A DNA stretch of 5,497 nucleotides from SMWD01 sp051008895. Its GTDB lineage: Bacteria; Pseudomonadota; Gammaproteobacteria; Steroidobacterales; GCA-2729495. The translations under genes and the position numbers were made by a program. Below are positions 1-4,814 of the stretch, piece after piece. The stretch is from positions 1-5,497 of the forward strand of contig JBPCXI010000028.1 in NCBI GenBank assembly GCA_051008895.1, written 5' to 3'. The notes under the pieces are model-generated. The model was not told where the DNA came from. It searched no databases and saw only the letters and a list, made by a program, of their open reading frames with translations. Numbering within the stretch: position 1 is the stretch's first letter; each line of letters begins with the position of its first letter.

Positions 1-65
1 GCACCGGCCACCAGAAAGCCCACGACAACTATCGTGACGATCGCGATCGCTCTAATTCCACGCAT
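1..65 (-). CDS. N-terminus of an exported or membrane protein, probably TRAP substrate-binding protein (partial)
   Basis: Only the first 21 codons are inside the window; the gene continues past the left edge. The reading is MRGIRAIAIVTIVVVGFLVA and then G: two arginines followed by an unbroken hydrophobic run, as in a signal peptide or first membrane helix. The ATG at 63-65 is well supported, because the minus strand carries GGAGGG (71-76) five bases upstream of it. It begins 32 bases after the stop of the TatT-type gene on the same strand, so the two are probably co-transcribed. TatT lipoproteins are commonly encoded beside the periplasmic substrate-binding protein of a TRAP transporter (DctP/TatP type). 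That is the likeliest identity, but it rests on context; the visible residues carry no family motif. Confidence 0.6.
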   Translation of the reverse strand, partial: MRGIRAIAIVTIVVVGFLVAG

Positions 66-97
66 CCCTTCCCTCCGGTGCACGGCGGTTGCGCCGC

Positions 98-1033
98 CTA
101 GAAATACTCGTCGGCGCTGGCGAGCAACTCGCGCGCCTGCTCATGAGCAAGGCTGTTCATCAGCGTATAGCCCGACTGTTGGACCTCTGCCGCCAGCACT
201 TCGTTCAATAAGCGATCGTGCAATTCGCGCTCGTAGAGTAGCCGCGCATAGCCGCGAGCATACTCGACTTTGATGCTCAGATCCCTGTCGCCGGCCAGTT
301 GCAGGGCCGTCTCGAAGTAGTCGCGACCCTTCTCAGGCTGGCCGCCGAGCGCGGGTGGCCGCAGTGTATTCAGAATGCCGAGATACATGTTGACCGATGC
401 CGCATCGCTGCCATCGTCGATTTCCAGCAGGCGCCTGAGCGCCACCTCGATCTTCGGCAGATCCGCGAGTGCAACAAAGTCGGCGCTGTGCGCGCGGATA
501 TATGCAAGAGAACCCACGGAATAGCTATACAGCGACGCGGCCGCCCGGTCGTCGACTGCCATGATGCGTCGCTCATAGTCCTCAAACGGAAGATCTTCGA
601 TTCCGCACGTGCCCCCGGCGTCGGCACATAACGCGCGTCGACCATAGTCTCGCGCTTGCCGCGTCAGTACCTTGGCACGCTCGGGATCGTCATTGAATGC
701 AATGCCGTAAGCGGCATAGAGTTCCGCGGCCGCGCCGAGAGTAGCCGGATTGTCCGGCGACGAACGCACCATGCTATCGAGTAGCAACAAAAAAGCCGGC
801 ACCGCTTCGCGCACGAGCTCCGGATCTTCCTGATCGAGGATCGAGGCAGACAGATCCTCGGCCATACCGGCCGTCGCCGAAGACATGATGCTCGAGCATC
901 CCGTCGCAAGAGACAGGATCGAGGCGAGCAGTAGCGGCAGCAAAGGGGTCAGACCCCAATTTCGTTCCGACCGCGAAGGGGTCAGACCCCAATTTCGTTG
1001 AAAAGTGTTCAATTTAGATTCGAGTGTTGCCAA
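98..1033 (-). CDS. TRAP transporter TatT component family lipoprotein, start altered by repeats
   Basis: This is a TatT-type protein, a helical TPR-like periplasmic lipoprotein that partners the substrate-binding subunit of TRAP transporters (characterised as Tp0956 in Treponema pallidum). With the first possible start it has 311 residues. A hydrophobic stretch at 31-45 leads to a lipobox ending in Cys46 (ATGC). Helical segments follow: the acidic stretch around 59-90 with VPAFLLLLDSMV, SPDNPATLGAAAELYAAYG at 92-110, and PERAKVLTRQARDYGRRALC at 117-136. RPPALGG at 225-231 and the C-terminus ELLASADEYF are family signatures as I recall them. The start is uncertain. The frame is open back into rplS, but before Met50 it holds no ATG or GTG, only TTG codons at 1033, 1012 and 943, none with a clear ribosome binding site. 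Residues 13-30 are two in-frame repeat copies (RNWGLTP twice). Met50 would lose the lipobox. Family identity is firm; the start is not. Confidence 0.85.
   Translation of the reverse strand: MATLESKLNTFQRNWGLTPSRSERNWGLTPLLPLLLASILSLATGCSSIMSSATAGMAEDLSASILDQEDPELVREAVPAFLLLLDSMVRSSPDNPATLGAAAELYAAYGIAFNDDPERAKVLTRQARDYGRRALCADAGGTCGIEDLPFEDYERRIMAVDDRAAASLYSYSVGSLAYIRAHSADFVALADLPKIEVALRRLLEIDDGSDAASVNMYLGILNTLRPPALGGQPEKGRDYFETALQLAGDRDLSIKVEYARGYARLLYERELHDRLLNEVLAAEVQQSGYTLMNSLAHEQARELLASADEYF
943..966 (+). repeat. Interspersed palindromic repeat, copy 1
   Basis: Copy 1 starts AAGGGGTCAGACCCC and ends AATTTCGTT. Its core, 945-957, is a perfect 13-base palindrome around a central A. On the minus strand it is translated in frame as RNWGLTP, immediately before the hydrophobic part of the TatT signal peptide. 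It is identical over 24 bases to copy 2, which lies exactly 33 bases away. Confidence 0.9.
976..999 (+). repeat. Interspersed palindromic repeat, copy 2
   Basis: This is a 24-base exact duplicate of copy 1, with its palindromic core at 978-990. The 33-base offset is 11 codons, so both copies stay in the TatT frame and give the same RNWGLTP heptapeptide. Bases 978-999 are also the exact reverse complement of copy 3 at 1033-1054. Confidence 0.9.
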
Positions 1034-1054
1034 ACGAAATTGGGGTCTGACCCC
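978..1054. repeat. 22 bp perfect inverted repeat with 33-base loop
   Basis: Copy 2 (978-999) and copy 3 (1033-1054) are perfectly complementary over 22 bases and enclose a unique 33-base segment (1000-1032). In single-stranded DNA or RNA this would make a long stem. It occupies the region just upstream of the TatT signal-peptide codons. Two inward-facing copies of a short palindromic repeat resemble the paired arrangement of REP-type (BIME) elements. The segment contains no transposase. Confidence 0.8.
1033..1054 (-). repeat. Interspersed palindromic repeat, copy 3 (inverted)
   Basis: This copy is in the opposite orientation to copies 1 and 2 and reads AACGAAATTGGGGTCTGACC and then CC on the plus strand, with its core at 1042-1054. 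The furthest possible TatT start, TTG at 1031-1033, shares its last plus-strand base with the edge of this copy. The sequence upstream of that start is therefore repeat rather than a native leader. Confidence 0.9.
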
Positions 1055-1070
1055 GGCTCGAATTGACCCC
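1055..1070 (-). repeat. Degenerate repeat copy with collapsed palindrome
   Basis: The sequence GGCTCGAATTGACCCC matches the GGCTCG-plus-repeat unit at 1071-1094 but lacks eight bases: one A of the AAATT part and the GGGGTCT left arm of the palindrome. It looks like a tandem copy of its neighbour that lost half of its palindrome, as expected from replication slippage across a hairpin. Confidence 0.7.
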
Positions 1071-1074
1071 GGCT

Positions 1075-1094
1075 CGAAATTGGGGTCTGACCCC
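1075..1094 (-). repeat. Interspersed palindromic repeat, copy 4 (inverted)
   Basis: This copy has the same orientation as copy 3, with its core at 1082-1094. It starts ten bases beyond the rplS stop codon on the minus strand. Its core could fold as GGGGT-CAG-ACCCC in the mRNA, followed by AATTT. It may therefore influence the 3' end of the operon transcript, although it lacks the long U-tract of an intrinsic terminator. Confidence 0.9.
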
Positions 1095-1104
1095 GGCCCG
1101 CTCG

Positions 1105-1452
1105 TCAGCCGATTTTTTCCTTGATGCGCGCCGACTTGCCGCTGCGTTCGCGGAGATAGTAGAGCTTGGCGCGGCGGACGTCGCCGCGACGTTTGCGCGT
1201 AATGCTCGCGACGCTCGGGCTATGCGTCTGAAATACGCGCTCGACACCCTCACCGTGCGACACTTTGCGCACCGTGAACGACGAATTCAGCCCGCGATTT
1301 CGTTTGGCGATGACGACACCCTCGTAAGCCTGAAGTCGCTCACGGCTGCCCTCCTTCACGCGCACCTGCACGACGACCGTGTCGCCGGGGGCGAACTCGG
1401 GCACGTCCGTCTTGACTTGTGCCGCTTCAAATTCTTCTATGATCTTGCTCAT
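1105..1452 (-). CDS. rplS: 50S ribosomal protein L19
   Basis: L19 is a large-subunit protein at the interface with the 30S subunit. The 115-residue product starting MSKIIEEFEAAQ has the same length as E. coli L19. It keeps the family core: DVPEFAPGDTVVV near the N-terminus, RLQAYEGVVIAKRNRGLNSSFTVRK in the middle, then GEGVERVFQTHSPSV and RRGDVRRAKLYYLRER towards the C-terminus. The frame continues 13 codons upstream to 1491. I chose the ATG at 1450-1452 because it matches family length and sequence and has a modest GGGA seven bases upstream. This is the last gene of the conserved rpsP-rimM-trmD-rplS run, 81 bases after trmD. Its stop is followed after ten bases by the repeat cluster. Confidence 0.97.
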   Translation of the reverse strand: MSKIIEEFEAAQVKTDVPEFAPGDTVVVQVRVKEGSRERLQAYEGVVIAKRNRGLNSSFTVRKVSHGEGVERVFQTHSPSVASITRKRRGDVRRAKLYYLRERSGKSARIKEKIG

Positions 1453-1475
1453 CGTCGTTCCCGTATTTTTGCTGC

Positions 1476-1488
1476 GGCCGTTACGGCC
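1476..1488 (-). promoter_or_regulatory. Small GC hairpin in the rplS leader
   Basis: GGCCG-TTA-CGGCC is a perfect five-pair stem with a three-base loop, 23 bases upstream of the rplS ATG. On the rplS strand it is followed by an A-rich rather than T-rich stretch, so it is not an intrinsic terminator there. It could be a structured mRNA leader or an RNA stability element; no function can be assigned. Confidence 0.4.
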
Positions 1489-1492
1489 CATT

Positions 1493-1540
1493 CTAAATGT
1501 ACGCGCCTAAATTAACGCGCCAAATGTATGCGTCTAATGC
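1493..1540. repeat. Short tandem repeat of about 14 bases in the trmD-rplS spacer
   Basis: Three successive units fill most of the spacer: CTAAATGTACGCGC (1493-1506), CTAAATTAACGCGC (1507-1520) and CAAATGTATGCGT (1521-1533). They are followed by a partial unit, CTAATGC (1534-1540), which contains the trmD stop codon in reverse complement. Units 1 and 2 differ at two positions. The array appears to have grown by duplication of the end of trmD and is more AT-rich than its surroundings. Confidence 0.6.
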
Positions 1541-2304
1541 CTGACCGGGCCATCGTCGCCCGGTGCCGAATTTCGTTCTTCGAGGTACTCACGCAGCAGC
1601 TGCTGCTCCTCGTCCGTCAACGCGCGCATCTCAAGCAGGTCCGGCCTGCGAAGATACGTCCGGCCCAGCGACTGCTTGAGCCGCCAACGCCGAATCTGCT
1701 CGTGGTTGCCGTCGCGCAATACGCGCGGCACCTCCATTCCCTCCACCGACTCCGGCCGCGTGTAATGCGGACAATCGAGCAGATCCGCTGCGAACGAATC
1801 CTGCTCGGCCGACGTCTCGTCGCCCAGCACGCCGGGCAACAGCCTCACGACCGCATCGACGACCGCCGCTGCCGCGATCTCGCCGCCGCTGAGCACGAAA
1901 TCGCCGAGCGAAATCTCATCATCGCCGACCGCCTCGATCAGCCGCTCGTCGAAACCTTCGTAGCGGCCCGCCACCAGCACGATGCCGGGCAGGGCCGCAA
2001 ACTCTTCCGCCGCGCGCTGATCGAACCTTCGTCCCTGCGGCGTCAGGAACACCACCGGACACCCGTCCGGCATGTCCTGCTGCGCGTGCCGAATCGCAGT
2101 GCGAAACGGCTCGACCTTCAGCACCATCCCCGGGCCGCCGCCGTACGGCCGATCATCGACCGTCCGGTGCGTATCGGCCGCGAAATCGCGCGGGTCGATC
2201 GCGTCGAGCTCTACGATCCCGCGTTCCGCTGCCCGGCCGCAGACGCCGATGCCGGTAACGTCGGTCACCGCTTCGGGGAACAACGTTACGACACGGATAC
2301 GCAT
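1534..2304 (-). CDS. trmD: tRNA (guanine-37-N1)-methyltransferase
   Basis: TrmD uses S-adenosylmethionine to make m1G at position 37 of tRNAs reading CCN, CUN and CGG codons, which prevents +1 frameshifting. The 256-residue product (E. coli 255) begins MRIRVVTLFPE. It shows the substrate loop RTVDDRPYGGGPGM at 47-60, the trefoil-knot cofactor segments LTPQGRRFDQ at 87-96, AGRYEGFDER at 112-121 and SLGDFVLSGGE at 132-142, and the C-terminal block LLDCPHYTRPE with RRWRLKQSLGRT. The catalytic residues known from E. coli, Arg154 and Asp169, fall at the same numbers. The frame is open 14 codons further upstream, but the ATG at 2302-2304 fits the family. It has GAAGG ten bases upstream, overlapping the rimM stop, which suggests translational coupling. 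Only 13 bases separate it from rimM. Confidence 0.98.
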   Translation of the reverse strand: MRIRVVTLFPEAVTDVTGIGVCGRAAERGIVELDAIDPRDFAADTHRTVDDRPYGGGPGMVLKVEPFRTAIRHAQQDMPDGCPVVFLTPQGRRFDQRAAEEFAALPGIVLVAGRYEGFDERLIEAVGDDEISLGDFVLSGGEIAAAAVVDAVVRLLPGVLGDETSAEQDSFAADLLDCPHYTRPESVEGMEVPRVLRDGNHEQIRRWRLKQSLGRTYLRRPDLLEMRALTDEEQQLLREYLEERNSAPGDDGPVRH

Positions 2305-2317
2305 GTGTCGCACGCCT

Positions 2318-2818
2318 TCAAAATTCCGGATCCCAGTCGACGGCAATCAAGCCGGCATTCCTGTCGACGCTTTTCACGACGTCTTCAAGAACAAACGGGA
2401 CCAGGCGTCGCCGATCACCTTCGACCACCATCACGTCGTTAGCGCCGGTCGCGAACAGACTGGCAACCTTGCCCAGTTCCTGCCCCGCTGTCGTCTCGAC
2501 CCGCATCCCTTCGAGATCGGCCCAGTAGTACTCTCCCTCGGCTTCGCTGCCGAACTGGCTCCTCGCTAAGCAAATCTCCGCGCCAACGTAAAGCGCCGCA
2601 GCGTCCCTGTCGTCGACGCCATCGATTTTGGCGACGAGCCCCTTACCGTGAACCTTGCCCTGCTCGACGGCGCATTCAATCGTTTCGTTCTCTCGGCTCA
2701 ACGTCCACGGCGAATACTTGAGAATGTTCTCACGCGGTTCCGTGAACGAGTAAATCTTTACCCAGCCCCTGACTCCGTATAGTCCGGCTACCCGGCCGAC
2801 GATGACTTGCTGCTGCAT
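2318..2818 (-). CDS. rimM: 16S rRNA processing / ribosome maturation factor RimM
   Basis: RimM assists late 30S subunit assembly around the 16S rRNA head and binds ribosomal protein S19. The 166-residue product is slightly shorter than is typical but has both domains. The N-terminal barrel has GRVAGLYGVRGWVKIYSFTE at 8-27, and the C-terminal PRC barrel has EGEYYWADLEGM at 94-105, including the paired tyrosines that the family needs. GANDVMVV follows at 125-132 and LVPFVLEDVVKSVD at 139-152. The same frame runs about 93 codons upstream to 3097, but that stretch overlaps rpsP and is arginine-rich nonsense. I therefore chose the ATG at 2816-2818, where RimM homology starts. The ribosome binding site is weak (GGCGGG close to the ATG). 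It follows rpsP by 34 bases, and the two are almost certainly co-transcribed. Confidence 0.97.
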   Translation of the reverse strand: MQQQVIVGRVAGLYGVRGWVKIYSFTEPRENILKYSPWTLSRENETIECAVEQGKVHGKGLVAKIDGVDDRDAAALYVGAEICLARSQFGSEAEGEYYWADLEGMRVETTAGQELGKVASLFATGANDVMVVEGDRRRLVPFVLEDVVKSVDRNAGLIAVDWDPEF

Positions 2819-2852
2819 GCGCCCGCCGTTACGTCGGTCGCGCCGACGAATC

Positions 2853-3179
2853 CTATTCCGCTGCAGCCTCTTCGGTCGCCTGCGGCTTGTCTTCGGCTGC
2901 GGGCTGCGCCTCTTCGACTGCGGGCTGCGCCGTGGCCTGCTTGCGGTATGTCTTAAGCAACGCAGACATACGTTCCGATGCCTGCGCACCCTGGCCAAGC
3001 CAGTGGTCAACGCGCTCGACGTCGATGCGCAATTTTTCTTCTTTACCTTTCGCAACCGGGTTAAAAAAACCAAGCCGCTCGATGTAACGACCGTCACGCC
3101 TATTGCGCTGGTCCGTCACGACGATGTGATAGAAAGGTCGTTTTTTAGCCCCACCCCGGGACAAACGAATGCTCACCAT
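2853..3179 (-). CDS. rpsP: 30S ribosomal protein S16
   Basis: S16 is an early-binding small-subunit protein. The product begins MVSIRLSRGGAKKRPFYHIV and continues with RNRRDGRYIERLGFFNPVAKGKEEKLRID and VDHWLGQGAQASERMSALLK, closely matching E. coli S16. It has 108 residues against 82 in E. coli. The extra 25 or so (from about 83) form a low-complexity Ala/Glu/Gln/Pro tail, a kind of extension seen in many bacterial S16 proteins. Four codons upstream lies another in-frame ATG (3189-3191), but family alignment favours 3177-3179. This is the first gene after a plausible internal promoter and the start of the rpsP-rimM-trmD-rplS block. Confidence 0.96.
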   Translation of the reverse strand: MVSIRLSRGGAKKRPFYHIVVTDQRNRRDGRYIERLGFFNPVAKGKEEKLRIDVERVDHWLGQGAQASERMSALLKTYRKQATAQPAVEEAQPAAEDKPQATEEAAAE

Positions 3180-3192
3180 TGTTCGCTTCATG

Positions 3193-3197
3193 CCTCC
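3193..3197 (-). promoter_or_regulatory. rpsP ribosome binding site with unusual spacing
   Basis: The minus strand reads GGAGGC and then ATGAAGCGAACA before the family-supported ATG. The strong GGAGG is thus 13 bases from the chosen start and only one base from the upstream in-frame ATG. Neither spacing is ideal. The family N-terminus argues for the downstream ATG. Confidence 0.6.
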
Positions 3198-3251
3198 AAA
3201 AAAATAGGCCGGCTGGCGCGGAGTGCCCGTCCAGTGCGGCGTAATCGGCTA

Positions 3252-3279
3252 ATTTTACTGGAATTGACGGGAATGTGAA
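3252..3279 (-). promoter_or_regulatory. Candidate sigma70 promoter for rpsP-rimM-trmD-rplS
   Basis: On the minus strand TTCACA (3274-3279) matches the -35 consensus at five of six positions and TAAAAT (3252-3257) matches the -10 at five of six. The spacer is 16 bases. Transcription would start near 3244 and give a leader of roughly 65 bases before rpsP. The site lies in the only sizeable gap (129 bases) between ffh and rpsP, so the ribosomal block could be transcribed independently of ffh. Confidence 0.55.
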
Positions 3280-3308
3280 CCCACAAGGATGCGCCGGCTG
3301 GCAGCCCG

Positions 3309-4655
3309 TCAGAGCCCCGGAAAGCCCCGCATCATGCGCTTTCCGCCCATTTTGGAGAAGCGCTTCATCATCTTCTGCATCTGCTGATGCTGCTTGAGCA
3401 GCCGATTGACGTCCTGGACGGCCTGACCCGCGCCGACCGCGATCCTGCGCTTGCGCGACCCGTTGATGGTCTTGGGAAACCGTCGCTCCGCGGGCGTCAT
3501 CGAGTTGATGAGTGCAATCTGCCGGCCGATCGCGCCCGGATCGACCTGGTCGGCGACCTGCGCCGGGTTGACGCCACCCGGCAACGGCAGCTTCTCGAGC
3601 AGGCCCTCGAAACCGCCCATGTTCAGCATCTGGCCGAGCTGTTCGCGCAAGTCGTCCAGGTCGAATCCCTTCCCGCGCTTGACCTTCTGCGCCAGCTTCT
3701 CGGCTTTTTTCCGGTCGACCTTCTGCTCCACCTCCTCGACCAGGCTCAGCACGTCGCCCATGCCCAGGATGCGTGACGCCATCCGATCCGCGTGAAATGC
3801 CTCGAGCCCCGTCATCTCCTCGCCCGTGCCCAGAAACCGGATCGGCTTCCCGGTGACGGTCTTGACCGACAACGCGGACCCGCCGCGGGCGTCGCCGTCG
3901 GCTTTGGTCAGGATGACACCGGTCAACGGCAACGCGTCGCCGAATGCGGCCACGACGTTGACCGCGTCCTGACCCGCCATGCTGTCGACGACGAACAGCG
4001 TCTCGTGCGGGCCGATTCGCGCGTGCAGCTCGCGCAGTTCATCGAGCAACTCGTCATCGAGGCGGGTGCGTCCGGCCGTGTCGAGGATCAGCACATCGAT
4101 TGCCGATTTCTTCGCGACGTCGACCGCGTTCTCGGCAATCTTAAGCGGCGCCGCGTCGCTGTCCGTCGGCACGAAGCTCGCGTCGACCTGCTCCGCGACT
4201 CGCTGCAGCTGCAGTATCGCCGCCGGCCAGCGGGTATCGAGACTCGCCAACGCCCCCTTGCGCGACTGCGTGTTCTTAAGGTGCAGCGCCAACTTGCCCG
4301 CGGTCGTGGTCTTGCCCGCGCCCTGCAGGCCCGCGAGCAGAATGACGACCGGCGGCTGATGCCTTAACTCCAAACCCGGTTCGCCGTCGGCCAGACCCAG
4401 CGCCGCGGCCAGCTCGTCGTGAAGAATCTTGATGAACGCCTGCCCGGGGCTCAGGCTGCGGGTGATTTCCGCACCGATCGCACGCTGGCGCACGTGCTCG
4501 ACGAAATCGCGCACGACCGGCAGCGCGACATCGGCCTCGATCAGCGCGCGGCGCACGTCCCGAACCGCGTCGGCAACGTTTTCCTCGGTCAGGCGTCCCT
4601 TGCCGCGCACGCGCTCGGCAACGGCCTTCAGTCTCGAACTCAGATTGTCGAACAT
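3309..4655 (-). CDS. ffh: Signal recognition particle protein Ffh (SRP54)
   Basis: Ffh binds 4.5S RNA and the signal sequences of nascent membrane proteins, and docks through FtsY by a paired GTPase mechanism. The product has 448 residues (E. coli 453). The N domain covers about 1-85. The G domain has the P-loop GLQGAGKTTTAGK at 109-121, DTAGRTRLDDE at 192-202 and TKADGDARGGSALS at 250-263. The methionine-rich M domain has the RNA-binding SRKRRIAVGAG at 400-410 and QDVNRLLKQ at 414-422, ending in MMRGFPGL. Motif II is odd: it reads DTRWPAAILQL (140-150) where the family has DTxRPAA, so the normally invariant arginine is Trp143 (codon 4227-4229). The ATG at 4653-4655 gives the standard MFDNLSSRLK start, with GGAAG four bases upstream. 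It diverges from the CorB-type gene. Confidence 0.97.
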   Translation of the reverse strand: MFDNLSSRLKAVAERVRGKGRLTEENVADAVRDVRRALIEADVALPVVRDFVEHVRQRAIGAEITRSLSPGQAFIKILHDELAAALGLADGEPGLELRHQPPVVILLAGLQGAGKTTTAGKLALHLKNTQSRKGALASLDTRWPAAILQLQRVAEQVDASFVPTDSDAAPLKIAENAVDVAKKSAIDVLILDTAGRTRLDDELLDELRELHARIGPHETLFVVDSMAGQDAVNVVAAFGDALPLTGVILTKADGDARGGSALSVKTVTGKPIRFLGTGEEMTGLEAFHADRMASRILGMGDVLSLVEEVEQKVDRKKAEKLAQKVKRGKGFDLDDLREQLGQMLNMGGFEGLLEKLPLPGGVNPAQVADQVDPGAIGRQIALINSMTPAERRFPKTINGSRKRRIAVGAGQAVQDVNRLLKQHQQMQKMMKRFSKMGGKRMMRGFPGL

Positions 4656-4814
4656 TGCGCTTCCGGAAGATTTCTGCGCGGCGGTGCCCGCGTGGATAAC
4701 GTCACATTTTACCCGTATTACAGCGTTTCGGGAGCGTTAATTGATCGCTTGACACGGTAGCGAAGGGTTGGCGACCATGGAACGCGACCTAAGCTACAAA
4801 GGAGACTCACCCCC
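4656..4814. promoter_or_regulatory. Divergent ffh / corB-type intergenic region
   Basis: These 159 bases must carry the starts of both divergent transcripts. Towards the plus-strand gene there is a perfect -35 hexamer TTGACA (4749-4754), but only a poor -10, GACCAT, 18 bases on (4773-4778). That -35 overlaps an inverted repeat, TCGCT-N9-AGCGA (4745-4763), which could be an operator. Towards ffh there is a -10-like TAAAAT (4706-4711, minus strand) without a good -35. A 19-codon open frame from the ATG at 4777 runs to a TAG at 4834-4836, just past the start of the corB-type gene. No RNA gene or recognisable riboswitch is visible. Confidence 0.4.

Noticed and set aside
84..98. Hairpin GGCGG-N5-CCGCC between tatT and the left-edge gene as a terminator
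   Set aside because: The stem is only five pairs, there is no T-run on either strand, and the next gene starts within 32 bases with a good ribosome binding site, so co-transcription is likelier.
943..1094. CRISPR-like array
   Set aside because: Copies are in mixed orientation with unequal short gaps, each unit is palindromic, and there are no cas genes. An interspersed palindromic element fits better.
1082..1094. Intrinsic terminator at the end of the rplS operon
   Set aside because: The hairpin is only about five pairs with a three-base loop and is followed by AATTT rather than a run of T. Termination there is possible but not supported.
1528..2442. Long plus-strand open frame of about 304 codons opposite trmD and rimM
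   Set aside because: It is antisense to unmistakable trmD and rimM. The protein is rich in Arg, His and Pro with no recognisable motif, typical of a shadow frame in GC-rich coding DNA.
2819..3097. N-terminal extension of rimM of about 93 codons
   Set aside because: The extension overlaps rpsP in another frame and is arginine-rich. RimM homology begins exactly at the internal ATG at 2818.
3792..4367. Plus-strand open frame of about 191 codons opposite ffh, plus shorter neighbours at 3387-3795
   Set aside because: They lie entirely antisense to the conserved G and M domains of Ffh and show no domain or plausible start signal.
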